The notes: generated by a model from the sequence alone, not told the origin. Numbered from the stretch's first letter, positions 1-8,618 are shown. The stretch is DNA of 34,824 nucleotides from Deltaproteobacteria bacterium (GCA_016931115.1 JAFGFM010000022.1:1-34824), one strand, 5' to 3'. Translations and numbers: made by a program.

Positions 1-2398
1 GAGCTATTAAACCGGAAATAAAACAAATGGGAATCAATAACAACAGGTTAATCCTGTATGGAAACCTCTCAAGCCAGTTTTGCATCAACATGATGGCAAC
101 CGGCCATGCTATGATGTTCGCAACTAAAACCGGCTTTGAAAACTGCCATAAAAGCAGGTTTACTATATTCTTAACCTTTGCCCCCATTATCTTCCTGAGG
201 CCAATCTCCTTTGTACGCCGCTCCACTGTAAATGAGGCTGATCCGAACAGGCCCAAACAGGCTATGAGGATTGCCAGTATGGAAAAACTGATCAGAATTT
301 TCTGTTCTGTTTTCTCCTGCTGGAATTCCTGTGCAATGAGCTGATCTACAAAGACAGTTGAAATCTCTTCATCACCCATAACCTTTTTCCAGACCTTATT
401 AACCTCTTTTAGTATCTTTTGTGGCGTGCCCTTAAACCGAAGAGTCATAACATTTGCCCCTTCCGGTTGAAGCAAATATACCTCTGCCCTTGGCATGGCT
501 TTTATGCTGAATATATGATTATCAGCCACAACACCGATAATAGTGTAATTCATATTGTTCAAGGTGGTTGATTTAAGGATTTTTCCCACAGCCTCTTCCG
601 GACCAGAAAAACCGAATTCCCTGGCCGCACTCTCATTAATGACAACACTTCTTTCGATGAGCTTCTTTGTTTCATTCCCGCCTATAGTTGTTGTCATCAT
701 ATCAAGCTTCGGGTCTGGTATGTCGCGTTCAATAGAATAATCCCGGCCTGCTATTATAGGGATCTGATAGGTTTTGAAATAATCATAACCAACACTTGTC
801 ACTGGTTTAACATATGTGGTTTCAGGATGCGCAGGATGGGTAAAAGCAAGATGACTCCCTCGTTGCTTGCTGGGTTGCACATCTGACAAACCAGCATCTG
901 AAATATCAGGAAGTGATAATAACTCCTGTCTTAAAACTTCTGTTTTGCTTATGATCTTTTCATCCGAACCTAACCGGTTAATGACCAGTAATTTTTCCTT
1001 ATTATAACCCGCATCACGATTCACGCTGTATTGCATTTGTGTGTATATCACACCAGTGGAGATAATTAACATTATAGAGATGCAGAACTGGAATATTACC
1101 AGTACATTTCGTAGAGACATAGAGCCTTTTGTTTCCTTTGACTGATTTGCCTTGAGAGTATCTCCGGGTTTGAAACCGGAAAGGATAAAAGCCGGGTACA
1201 GGCCGCCGCTTATGCCTACAATTATGAGCAAGGCAAGTAATGGCATAAAAGTCGAAGGGGAATTATAGTGTAATGAAAATGTTTTACCCACTAAGGATTC
1301 AAATATAGGGAGCATTATCTCGACAACTCCCATGGATAATATCATTGAGAGAAGTACAATAAAAATGGATTCACCCAGAAACTGCACAACCAGTTGTTTT
1401 CGTTTTGCGCCAACAACCTTTCTCATAGCAACTTCTCTGGCCCGCTGAGTGGCCTTTGCTGTTGTGAGGATAGTGAAGTTGATGCATCCGATCAGAAGAA
1501 CAAGGAGGGATATACCGGAAAAGGCTATTACCACTGTCTTGTTCCCCCCCGCCCTGTTTACATCCCAGGGTGAATCGAGATGTGCATTTTTAAGTTTTTG
1601 AAAATCCATAGAAATGATATCACTTGCCTTTAGACTTGGATCAGATATGATCTTTGAAAAATCAATATTACGATCGATCAGCGCGGGAAGAAGTGGCTTA
1701 ATGTTTTCTACATCCACACCCTCTTTCAGTTTAACATATGTACTGCAATTAAAATTATACCAGTTTTTAATTGATGGAGGGAGTAGTGTATCGTCAAACA
1801 GGGCCAGCACAGGTATATCAAGTACAGTATTGCCTGGAACCCGGTATACTGCGGTTACCTTGTAATCATTTTTTATATTTTCCATACTCATTGTTATTAC
1901 TTTGCCGATTGGATTCTCTTTACCGAAATGACGTATGGCAATTTCCTCACTTAACGCAACATTGGTTACGCTTGTGAGTGTATCTTTCAGGCTTCCGGCA
2001 ATAACCTGGATCTGGAACATATCAATGAATGTCCGGTCAATATCCGCAACCCTGCATTTAAATTTGTCGGTTCCAATATCAATAGTCATTTCGCCAGCGA
2101 AGACACGGGCGCTCTGTTCAATTTTGTCTTTAAAATACTCTTTCAGAAATGGCATTGCCAGTAAAGGGGATGCAGAACTAGTTTCAGGTTCCTTTCCTGG
2201 TAATTTCGCTATAAAATTTACCCTGTATATCCTGTCTGAATCCTGCCATTGTTTGTCATAAGAAAATTGATCCTTAACATACAGGGCAATCACTATGCAT
2301 GCTGCAAGACCTATGGCCAGTCCTACTATATTGATTGCACTGTAAAGCTTGTTTTTGATCAGGTTATTAATTGCTGTTACGAAATAATTTTTAAACAT
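1..2398 (-). CDS. ABC transporter permease (FtsX/MacB type), partial at left edge
   Basis: Inner-membrane permease of a MacB-like ABC exporter. The frame is open from the start at 2398 to base 1, about 799 codons, so the C-terminus lies just outside the window. The start MFKNYFVTAINNLIKNK is preceded by AAGGAG at good spacing. An N-terminal TM (about residues 18-40) is followed by a large periplasmic MacB_PCD-like domain. Then comes a three-helix FtsX core with the typical AREVAMRKVVGAKR stretch, a second periplasmic domain, and a second FtsX core with RRTKEIGLRKIMGA near the left edge. This two-core layout of nearly 800 residues is the long form of the family. It is the last gene of the operon with the ATPase, adaptor and PspB-like genes. 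The substrate is unknown; drug, peptide or lipoprotein export are all possible. Confidence 0.88.
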   Translation of the reverse strand, partial: MFKNYFVTAINNLIKNKLYSAINIVGLAIGLAACIVIALYVKDQFSYDKQWQDSDRIYRVNFIAKLPGKEPETSSASPLLAMPFLKEYFKDKIEQSARVFAGEMTIDIGTDKFKCRVADIDRTFIDMFQIQVIAGSLKDTLTSVTNVALSEEIAIRHFGKENPIGKVITMSMENIKNDYKVTAVYRVPGNTVLDIPVLALFDDTLLPPSIKNWYNFNCSTYVKLKEGVDVENIKPLLPALIDRNIDFSKIISDPSLKASDIISMDFQKLKNAHLDSPWDVNRAGGNKTVVIAFSGISLLVLLIGCINFTILTTAKATQRAREVAMRKVVGAKRKQLVVQFLGESIFIVLLSMILSMGVVEIMLPIFESLVGKTFSLHYNSPSTFMPLLALLIIVGISGGLYPAFILSGFKPGDTLKANQSKETKGSMSLRNVLVIFQFCISIMLIISTGVIYTQMQYSVNRDAGYNKEKLLVINRLGSDEKIISKTEVLRQELLSLPDISDAGLSDVQPSKQRGSHLAFTHPAHPETTYVKPVTSVGYDYFKTYQIPIIAGRDYSIERDIPDPKLDMMTTTIGGNETKKLIERSVVINESAAREFGFSGPEEAVGKILKSTTLNNMNYTIIGVVADNHIFSIKAMPRAEVYLLQPEGANVMTLRFKGTPQKILKEVNKVWKKVMGDEEISTVFVDQLIAQEFQQEKTEQKILISFSILAILIACLGLFGSASFTVERRTKEIGLRKIMGAKVKNIVNLLLWQFSKPVLVANIIAWPVAIMLMQNWLERFPYRINLLLLIPICFISGLIA

Positions 2399-2415
2399 GA
2401 TGATGCTCCTTCTGA

Positions 2416-2566
2416 GCGATTCAAAATTTCAGATTCAATATTCAAGATTCAAAACTTAAAACTATTTTAAACTCTAAACCCTGAACCTTGAACTTTAAAC
2501 CTAGAACCTTTTTGATAACCGTTTAATTTTTTACCTTGAACATTGAACTTTAAATTTTGAATTAAA
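2416..2566. repeat. Degenerate TTGAAC/TTCAAG-type word repeat
   Basis: The 172-base gap between the ATPase and permease genes is filled with loosely repeated words such as ATTCAAGATTC, CCTTGAACTTTAAAC and CCTTGAACATTGAAC. No reading frame or stable hairpin is evident. It looks like a low-complexity intergenic repeat lying inside an operon. Confidence 0.5.
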
Positions 2567-2570
2567 GTCC

Positions 2571-3284
2571 TTACATCGCACCTGTTTTCTGTTCCGCCAC
2601 TTCCTGCTCAATCCGCCTGCTCTGGGTAACAATTGAACCATCAAACAGGTTAACCGTGCGTTTTGCATAATCCGCATGTGACTGGCTGTGGGTTACCATT
2701 ATGATTGTGGTGCCTTCATCATTCAGCCGCTGAAGCATCTCCATTACCTCCTGCCCATGGGCAGAATCCAGGTTACCTGTGGGTTCATCCGCGAGTATAA
2801 GCGGCTGATCACCCACAACAGCACGGGCAACTGCCACCCTCTGCTGCTGTCCGCCTGAAAGCTGGCTCGGCATGTGTTTGGCCCTGTGGGCGATACCCAC
2901 CCTGTCCATTACAGCCTCTACCCTCTTCTTCCGATCCTTTGATGGGATGTTATGGTACAGAAGTGCAAGCTCAATATTCTGGTACACTGATAATTCATCT
3001 ATAAGGTTAAAGGACTGGAATATAAAGCCTATGTTCTGCTTTCTTATGTCGCATAACCTTGATTCACTGTAACCTGATATATTTTCATTGTTGAACATGT
3101 AGTCGCCTTTAGTAGGGTTATCCAGCATGCCTAATATATTAAGCAAGGTGGACTTTCCACACCCTGAAGGCCCCATGATCGCGATGAACTCTCCCCTGTT
3201 GACCTCTAGGTTAATATTGTTGAGCGCTGTAGTCTGTATGTCGCTTGTCCTGTATACCTTTGTAATTCCGTGCATTTGTAACAT
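2571..3284 (-). CDS. ABC transporter ATP-binding protein (MacB/LolD type)
   Basis: Cytoplasmic ATPase, 237 aa, that powers the neighbouring permease. Visible motifs are Walker A GPSGCGKST (about residues 38-46), a Q-loop in FIFQSFNLI, signature LSGGQQQRVAVARA, Walker B LILADEPTGNLD and the H-loop THS. LolD/MacB-type ATPases share the DEPTGNLDS form. The frame is open upstream to 3383, but MLQMHGITKVY at 3284 is the likely start because AAGGAG sits just before it. The upstream extension reads through the degenerate repeat DNA. It lies between the adaptor (390 bases upstream) and the permease (172 bases downstream), all on the same strand. Confidence 0.93.
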   Translation of the reverse strand: MLQMHGITKVYRTSDIQTTALNNINLEVNRGEFIAIMGPSGCGKSTLLNILGMLDNPTKGDYMFNNENISGYSESRLCDIRKQNIGFIFQSFNLIDELSVYQNIELALLYHNIPSKDRKKRVEAVMDRVGIAHRAKHMPSQLSGGQQQRVAVARAVVGDQPLILADEPTGNLDSAHGQEVMEMLQRLNDEGTTIIMVTHSQSHADYAKRTVNLFDGSIVTQSRRIEQEVAEQKTGAM

Positions 3285-3339
3285 GTTGAGTTCTCCTTTT
3301 TTTTGTATTAAATTAAATCGTTTTATTTTTTCGCCTGTC

Positions 3340-3670
3340 CCGCCATAGCCTTGGCGACGGCGGATGTTCTCCGTGGTGAACATGTTTTTTATCTCTCGCC
3401 CGTTCGCTGCGCTCTCTCAAGACGCAAAGCCGCCAAGAAAATCATTTTTTAAGTTTTTAAACAAAAGACTCTTAAAGTTTTCTTTGTGGCTTTGTGCCTC
3501 TGTGTGAGATACTTTTTTTAAGCATTTGTTTTTCTGTTTTTAACAATAAAAAGTTTTAGTCTTTCTCCGTGTCCTCTGTGTTCTCCGTGGTGAAACATGT
3601 TTTTGCTTTTCGTTTTTTAAATGTTAATAAAAGTTTTTCTTTGTGGCTTGGTGTCTCCGTGTGAAACATG
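3340..3670. repeat. Degenerate CTCTGTG/CTCCGTG word-repeat block
   Basis: The 389-base gap between the adaptor and ATPase genes holds no credible gene. It holds recurring near-identical phrases: CTTTGTGGCTTTGTGCCTC (around 3482), TCTCCGTGTCCTCTGTG (around 3565), CTTTGTGGCTTGGTGTCTC (around 3639), several copies of CTCCGTGGTGAA-CATG, and one ACGCAAAGCCGCCAAG. Similar CGCAGAGGACGCAGAG-like phrases are common intergenic repeats in many environmental bacterial genomes (recall). The block probably remains in the operon transcript. Confidence 0.6.
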
Positions 3671-3673
3671 CTT

Positions 3674-5029
3674 TTATTCCCCACCTTTTATCTTCAACTT
3701 GTCGATCTCAGGGAAACCGCTATATGATGAAGTCACCACCTGTTCCCCTGATTGCAAACCCTCAACTACCTCTATGTAGCTGCTGTTGCGTCTTCCAAGC
3801 CTGATGCTTCTCTTTACCGCTTCTACGCCATCTTTTGTTACAACAAATATCCAATTACCCCCTGTGTCCTGATAGAATGAACCATTTGGTATTAGTACTG
3901 CCTCTGATTCATCACCAAGGGTCAGCTTTGCCTGGAGGGTCTGGCCTCTGCGTAATGCAGGAGGCTCCTTATCTGAAAATTCTATGTCCACCTGGAACTT
4001 GCCATCCTTGACCTGTGGATATATCTTTTTGATTTCCGCTTTATAATCTTTACCATTATGCTGATAGGCCACAGATTGCCCTATATCCACGCGGTTTATG
4101 TAGAACTCATCAATATCTGCCTGTAGCTTGAACTTATCAGGTATATCTATCTGCCCTATGCGGACACCGGGCATGATGTTCTGGCCTACCTCTGCGTCAA
4201 AGCCTGAAAGCTTTCCTGCAATTGGGGCCTTAATGTTAAGGTCATCCAGGTTTTTTCTTGCAGTCACAAGATTTTTTTCCAGCCGTTCAGTGGCTGTTTT
4301 TTGTGCCTCAAGCTGCTGCTTCTGCAGGCGCTCATCGGTTTTCTGACTCTCCTTTGAGAGTTCAAGAAGATTCTGCTGATAGAGAAGCTCATTCTCTTTA
4401 TCAACCAGCTCCTTTTTACTAATAAATCCAAGTTCGCTAAGCTCGCGGTCTGCCTTCAGGTCTCTCTCAAGTGTTCTCACCTGATGCTCGATATCCACAA
4501 TTGTACGCGCATTATTTAACCGGTTCTGCTCAAGAGAGAGCTCAATTGTGCGCATGTTATTAAGCTGCTCTGCAACCTGCGCCTCAGAATTTGTCACCTG
4601 CAATTGCAAGGAGCTGTTTGTGAGACTTACTATTAGGTCTCCTTTGTTAAGAATATCACCATCCTCAGCATACACTGTGTCTACTCTTCCGCCCTCTATT
4701 GCATCAAGAAACACAGTAGTACGCGGAACAATGCTTCCCCTTATGGGGATGTAGTCCTCAAATATGCCTGTGGTTACCTTTGCTATGGTAAGTGTATCTG
4801 CCTCGACTCTGAAGCTGCGGTCACCATTCAGACTCATTACTGACCAGATTGCCACTCCCGCAATAATTACGGTGATGGTGGATACAATCATATATTTCCA
4901 TTTCCTTCCTGAGTTTACTATCTTCTGATCCATTGCTGCACCTGAACCGGCCATTGTTGCAGAAGAAGGCATAATAACCGCCTTATCCGGGTTCTTCTCA
5001 TCCATGATATTTTTTATTTGATTCAACAT
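3674..5029 (-). CDS. Periplasmic adaptor (membrane fusion) protein, HlyD/MacA family
   Basis: A 451-aa membrane-anchored adaptor that would link the inner-membrane ABC permease to an outer-membrane channel. One TM segment at about residues 46-67 (KYMIVSTITVIIAGVAIW) follows a cytoplasmic N-terminus. Next come a first biotinyl-lipoyl half (VDTVYAEDGDILNKGDLIV), a long alpha-helical hairpin rich in E, Q, L and K (about 130-255), the second lipoyl half (IKAPIAGKLSGFDAEVGQNI), then beta-barrel and membrane-proximal domains ending in GLQSGEQVVTSSYSGF. There is no lipobox. The start at 5029 has only a weak AAAGGCG sequence upstream. An inverted-repeat element occupies the 157-base gap to the PspB-like gene. 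No outer-membrane TolC partner is visible in the window. Confidence 0.88.
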   Translation of the reverse strand: MLNQIKNIMDEKNPDKAVIMPSSATMAGSGAAMDQKIVNSGRKWKYMIVSTITVIIAGVAIWSVMSLNGDRSFRVEADTLTIAKVTTGIFEDYIPIRGSIVPRTTVFLDAIEGGRVDTVYAEDGDILNKGDLIVSLTNSSLQLQVTNSEAQVAEQLNNMRTIELSLEQNRLNNARTIVDIEHQVRTLERDLKADRELSELGFISKKELVDKENELLYQQNLLELSKESQKTDERLQKQQLEAQKTATERLEKNLVTARKNLDDLNIKAPIAGKLSGFDAEVGQNIMPGVRIGQIDIPDKFKLQADIDEFYINRVDIGQSVAYQHNGKDYKAEIKKIYPQVKDGKFQVDIEFSDKEPPALRRGQTLQAKLTLGDESEAVLIPNGSFYQDTGGNWIFVVTKDGVEAVKRSIRLGRRNSSYIEVVEGLQSGEQVVTSSYSGFPEIDKLKIKGGE

Positions 5030-5100
5030 TTTTTTATTAATCGCCTTTTATTTTATTATGAATACTGTCTATGCTGCATTTTATTTCTATATCCACTATC

Positions 5101-5175
5101 GTAGGGGCACAGTGCCTGTGCCCTAGGGCACGGTGCACTCCCGCTCTACTTCAGCGGGACAGGCTGTGCCCCTAC
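5101..5175. repeat. GTAGGGGCAC inverted-repeat element, copy A
   Basis: Perfect 10-base terminal inverted repeats, GTAGGGGCAC (5101-5110) and GTGCCCCTAC (5166-5175), enclose further short GC-rich dyads including CCCGCTctacttcAGCGGG. This is one of at least three full copies in the window. It lies between the PspB-like gene and the adaptor gene. Confidence 0.8.
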
Positions 5176-5186
5176 ATTTTCTGGAA

Positions 5187-5393
5187 TTAATCAATTTCAT
5201 CAAATGGTCTTGTTCTTTCTTTTTCCAGGACGATGGTTTCAAGATTTTCAATACGCTTTTTTAAACGGCCTAAAAGACCTGAGAAGTCCTCACCGCTTTT
5301 TGATTCACTGATTCCTATGTTTCTGCGTGATTTGACAATGTCACCCACCACACAAATTACCACTATCAACACAATCATTGTCCATATATCCAT
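5187..5393 (-). CDS. Small membrane protein, PspB-like
   Basis: A protein of 68-70 aa with one N-terminal TM helix (WTMIVLIVVICVVGDIV) followed by a basic stretch and a C-terminal amphipathic helix (LLGRLKKRIENLETIVLEKE) ending in acidic residues. Size and layout resemble PspB, the small inner-membrane partner of the phage-shock envelope-stress response; the sequence match is only general. The ATG at 5393 is 9 bases from AAGGAG and is preferred. The in-frame ATG at 5399 is only 3 bases from it. It is the first gene after the sigma-54 promoter and leads the ABC exporter operon, so a role in sensing or damping envelope stress is plausible. It could also be an unrelated single-TM regulator. Confidence 0.65.
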   Translation of the reverse strand: MDIWTMIVLIVVICVVGDIVKSRRNIGISESKSGEDFSGLLGRLKKRIENLETIVLEKERTRPFDEID

Positions 5394-5445
5394 TGCCATT
5401 ATCTCCTTAATTTTCCGCTCAATGTTCAGTATTGATCACCTATAG

Positions 5446-5461
5446 AGCAATGATCATGCCA
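5446..5461 (-). promoter_or_regulatory. Sigma-54 promoter of the PspB-like/ABC exporter operon
   Basis: Read on the minus strand the sequence is TGGCATGATCATTGCT, matching TGGCAYGNNNNTTGCW at every defined position with the GG and GC doublets correctly spaced. Transcription would start near 5435, giving a leader of about 40 bases before the first gene. The neighbouring divergent gene encodes a sigma-54 activator. Confidence 0.85.
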
Positions 5462-5524
5462 CTATGCTATCTTTTTGTTTTTATTACTTTTTCAGGTTTT
5501 CAACAAAAACATATGGACTAATTA

Positions 5525-5563
5525 TGTCCGATATCGTACATTCCTTTTGTACGAAAACGAACA
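5525..5563. promoter_or_regulatory. Two tandem dyads, likely activator binding sites (UAS)
   Basis: Two similar 16-base imperfect palindromes lie here: TGTCCGATATCGTACA (5525-5540) and TGTACGAAAACGAACA (5548-5563). Both fit TGTMCG-N4-CGNACA and their centres are 23 bases apart, about two helical turns. They sit roughly 95-120 bases upstream of the predicted sigma-54 start, the usual position for enhancer sites of NtrC-family activators. The likely ligand is the response regulator encoded at 5756, which may also autoregulate through them. Confidence 0.65.
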
Positions 5564-5582
5564 AAAAACAAAACCTAAAACA

Positions 5583-5666
5583 TGTTTACCGCGAAACACG
5601 CGAAAAGCGCGAAAGTGTTTTTTTGTACATCTGTTGCTGACAGCTGATGGCTGAACGCTGAAAGCT
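5583..5666. repeat. Degenerate CGCGAAA and GCTGA word repeats
   Basis: Two short low-complexity runs: ACCGCGAAACACGCGAAAAG followed by CGCGAAAG, then GCTGACAGCTGATGGCTGAA continuing with CGCTGAAAGCTC. They occupy the leader between the dyad sites and the regulator gene and differ from the repeat classes elsewhere in the window. Confidence 0.5.
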
Positions 5667-5755
5667 CTGTCCGGTAATTTTATCTTTCCGGATGGGAACC
5701 AATTTATTCAATCACATTTTTATTAATATTTAATATTTTATACCGGACGAAACTA

Positions 5756-7201
5756 ATGCAAAAAGAAAAAATACTTATTGTTGATGATAACCCGGATGTC
5801 CTTATTTCTGCCAGATATCTTCTGGAAAGGCATTATGAGACTGTCATAACCTGTGAAAAACCTGAAGATATACCTACCCTCATGAAAAAGGAAAACTTTG
5901 ATGTGATCTTACTGGACATGAATTTTCACCCGGGGGAGTCTGATGGCAAGAGCGGTATGTTATGGCTTGAAAAGATAAAGAAAATGGATCCTGATGCAGT
6001 TATTGTTATGATTACCGCACATGGCAGTCTGAACGCCGCTGTAGAGGCGATGAAACTCGGGGCAGCAGATTATGTGGTCAAGCCCTGGGATAACCAGAGG
6101 CTGCTCTCAACCATTTCAGCGGCGCTGAAATTAAGGCAGAGCCAGAATGAGGCATCGAGGCTCAGGCAAAGTAACCGGGTGCTCAGCGAGGTAACATCAC
6201 AGCACAAACAGACCATTATCGGTAACAGCCCTGTAATGAAAAACCTGTTGTCTTTGGTGGGCAGAGCTGCGCCTACAGATGCAAATGTGCTTATCCTTGG
6301 CGAAAATGGCACAGGCAAGGAGCTTATTGCCCGTGAAATCCATCGTCAGTCAAAACGATGTGACGAGGTGTTTATACCTGTTGATCTGGGGTCAATATCA
6401 GAGACCCTGTTTGAGTCAGAACTCTTCGGTCACAAAAAAGGGGCATTCACCGACGCAAAGGAGGATCGCATCGGATATATACGGGCCGCAAATGGCGGGA
6501 GCCTGTTTCTTGATGAGATTGGGAACATACCCTTGCATCTCCAGGTAAAGTTGCTTTCTGTCTTAGAAAAAAGAGAACTTTCACAAGTAGGTTCAAGGCA
6601 ATCCGCTCCTGTTAATGTGCGCATAATAGCAGCCACAAACATGCCAAAAGAAGAACTAAGTGACCCAAAACATTTCCGTCAGGACCTGCTCTTCAGGCTT
6701 AACACAGTTGAGATTAATCTACCGCCATTAAGAGATCGCCCCGGTGATATAGAGGATATTGTAAAGTACTATTTAAGTTTTTATTGCACAAAATATACAA
6801 AGCCCATTAAGCAGATCAAGCCTGAAACCATGGAGCAGCTTGTGCACTACCAGTGGCCCGGTAATGTAAGGGCGCTTCGTCATGCTGTGGAGCGGGCAGT
6901 AATCCTTTCAAGGGAGGATTATCTTGGCCCGGAAGATTTTCAGCTTGAAGAGCAGCACCTGATTCCTGCTATACATATATCTACGAGGCCGGTATTGCCT
7001 CAAGACAGTAACAAGGAAAATGCTGAAATGCCGGAGGATTCAGGCGCATCACCTGAAAATGATCTAAATCTGGATCGTCTTGAACATAAGACCATTCTTG
7101 AGGCCCTAAGGAGAAACCGCTATGTAATAAGCAATGCAGCAAAGGACCTTGGACTCACCCGCGCTGCCCTGTATCGGAGGATGGAAAAATATGGCATTTA
7201 A
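5756..7201 (+). CDS. Sigma-54-dependent response regulator (NtrC family)
   Basis: A 481-aa transcriptional activator. The receiver domain (1-120) has acidic pocket D10/D11, phosphoacceptor D54 in LLDMNF, T in MITAHG and K in VVKPW. The AAA+ domain has Walker A GENGTGKE (about 182-189), Walker B-like GGSLFLDEIG, and the sigma-54 contact loop reads GAFTDA (229-234) in place of GAFTGA. The C-terminal Fis-type helix-turn-helix is AAKDLGLTRAALYRRMEKYG. The start ATG is preceded by a weak GGACGA. It overlaps the kinase gene by 11 bases. Its position opposite a sigma-54 promoter with tandem upstream dyads makes that exporter operon the likely target. Confidence 0.93.
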   Translation: MQKEKILIVDDNPDVLISARYLLERHYETVITCEKPEDIPTLMKKENFDVILLDMNFHPGESDGKSGMLWLEKIKKMDPDAVIVMITAHGSLNAAVEAMKLGAADYVVKPWDNQRLLSTISAALKLRQSQNEASRLRQSNRVLSEVTSQHKQTIIGNSPVMKNLLSLVGRAAPTDANVLILGENGTGKELIAREIHRQSKRCDEVFIPVDLGSISETLFESELFGHKKGAFTDAKEDRIGYIRAANGGSLFLDEIGNIPLHLQVKLLSVLEKRELSQVGSRQSAPVNVRIIAATNMPKEELSDPKHFRQDLLFRLNTVEINLPPLRDRPGDIEDIVKYYLSFYCTKYTKPIKQIKPETMEQLVHYQWPGNVRALRHAVERAVILSREDYLGPEDFQLEEQHLIPAIHISTRPVLPQDSNKENAEMPEDSGASPENDLNLDRLEHKTILEALRRNRYVISNAAKDLGLTRAALYRRMEKYGI

Positions 7202-8543
7202 ATATTTTGGTCTCTTAATACTCCTCAGGCTTATTGTCCTCTGTCTGGGGATTTCCGGGTTTTATTATGCATATAATAACCCCAGGTATCATGTTGTAAC
7301 CTTTATTGCCTTTCTCATAGTCATATCTCTTATCTATGAACTATGGTTTTTCCTTACCCGGACAAACCGTGAGGTAGCGCGCTTTCTGGCATCACTGCGA
7401 TATACCGATTTTAATCAAAGTTTTGATTATGAAAATGTTGGTGCAGGGTTTCAACCTCTTGGCGATGCCTTTACCCGAATACTGGAACAGTTCAAAAAAC
7501 TGCGCATAACTCAGGAGAGTGAGGTGGGTCATCTGCGTGCAGTTATAAACCATATACCTGTCCCGCTTATGACAGTAAAACAGGATGGAAGCCTCTTGCT
7601 GATAAACAATGCTGCAAGGCGGTTTTTCGGAACACCCCAACCGACAAAGTATACCGATTTAAAGAGGTATGGCACAGGTTTTTATGAACATATTATCAAC
7701 TGCAGGGCCGGAGAAAAAACTGTTTCAAAGATCTATGTTGACGGGATCGACACACAGGTTTCTCTCGGGCTTATGGAAGTTACAGGGAATACAGGCACAG
7801 AAAAGTTGTTCAGCATTCAGGACATAGGCCAGGAGTTGGAGTCCACGCAACTTACTGCATGGCAGGACCTTGTGAGGGTACTAACCCATGAGATTATGAA
7901 CTCCATAACCCCGGTAGCATCGCTTGCACAGACCACCGCGGATATTGCCGGGGATTTAAAAAATGGGCTTCCAACTGATCATTCGCAAAAAGAAAACATA
8001 GAAAAGATAGTTAATGCTTCAATGACCATGTCAAGAAGGGCTGGAAACCTGATGGATTTTGTTGCCAACTTCAGAAAGCTCACACGGCTGCCAAAACCTA
8101 ATAAACAGGTAACAAAGGTAAAGGATCTTTTTGCTCATGTGATGCAGATCACAGAGGCAAACAATTTGAACAGCAGGATCAGACTTGTTACAGAGGTTAA
8201 TCCTGATGGGCTGGAACTATACATAGATCAGGAACAGATAGAACAGGCGCTTATTAATCTTTTAAAAAATGCAGAACAGGCCATGAATGAGACGAGAGAG
8301 CCTGCGATTAAACTTATGGCTGGTCTGAACCAGCGGGGAGGTATTACCATTGAGGTTAACGATAATGGCACTGGAATAAAGGAAGATATTATCAATAAGA
8401 TATTTGTCCCATATTTTACAACAAAACCGGATGGCAGCGGTATAGGGCTGGCGTTGACACGGCAGATAATGGCCAACCACGGCGGGTTTGTAAGTGCAGC
8501 AAATCTTGAAGAGGGCGGGGCAAGTTTTAGGCTTACATTTTGA
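7191..8543 (+). CDS. Sensor histidine kinase with short-loop two-TM input region
   Basis: A 450-aa kinase, cognate to the overlapping regulator. Two TM helices (about 6-26 and 35-55) are joined by only about eight residues (YNNPRYHV), so there is no real periplasmic sensor domain. After a linker comes a PAS-like region (about 125-215), a HisKA box LTHEIMNSITPVASL with phosphorylatable H233, N box LINLLKNAEQAM, G1 EVNDNGTGI and G2 GSGIGLALTRQIMANHGG. The ATG at 7191, 10 bases after GGAGG, is preferred over longer in-frame extensions. Kinases with such a tiny loop often sense within the membrane or through an associated transporter (family knowledge), which fits the ABC exporter next door. Confidence 0.92.
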   Translation: MAFKYFGLLILLRLIVLCLGISGFYYAYNNPRYHVVTFIAFLIVISLIYELWFFLTRTNREVARFLASLRYTDFNQSFDYENVGAGFQPLGDAFTRILEQFKKLRITQESEVGHLRAVINHIPVPLMTVKQDGSLLLINNAARRFFGTPQPTKYTDLKRYGTGFYEHIINCRAGEKTVSKIYVDGIDTQVSLGLMEVTGNTGTEKLFSIQDIGQELESTQLTAWQDLVRVLTHEIMNSITPVASLAQTTADIAGDLKNGLPTDHSQKENIEKIVNASMTMSRRAGNLMDFVANFRKLTRLPKPNKQVTKVKDLFAHVMQITEANNLNSRIRLVTEVNPDGLELYIDQEQIEQALINLLKNAEQAMNETREPAIKLMAGLNQRGGITIEVNDNGTGIKEDIINKIFVPYFTTKPDGSGIGLALTRQIMANHGGFVSAANLEEGGASFRLTF

Positions 8544-8618
8544 TCTAAAAATATTTTTCAGTTGTAGAGGTAACCCCCTGTGATTGCCCAGAGACAATTA
8601 TCCTGCACCATCATATGC

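Noticed and set aside
3285-3383. N-terminal extension of the ABC ATPase
   Set aside because: It translates degenerate repeat DNA; AAGGAG directly precedes the ATG at 3284.
3340-3670. Possible CRISPR array
   Set aside because: The repeated phrases are degenerate, unevenly spaced and lack unique spacers of constant length; no cas genes are present.
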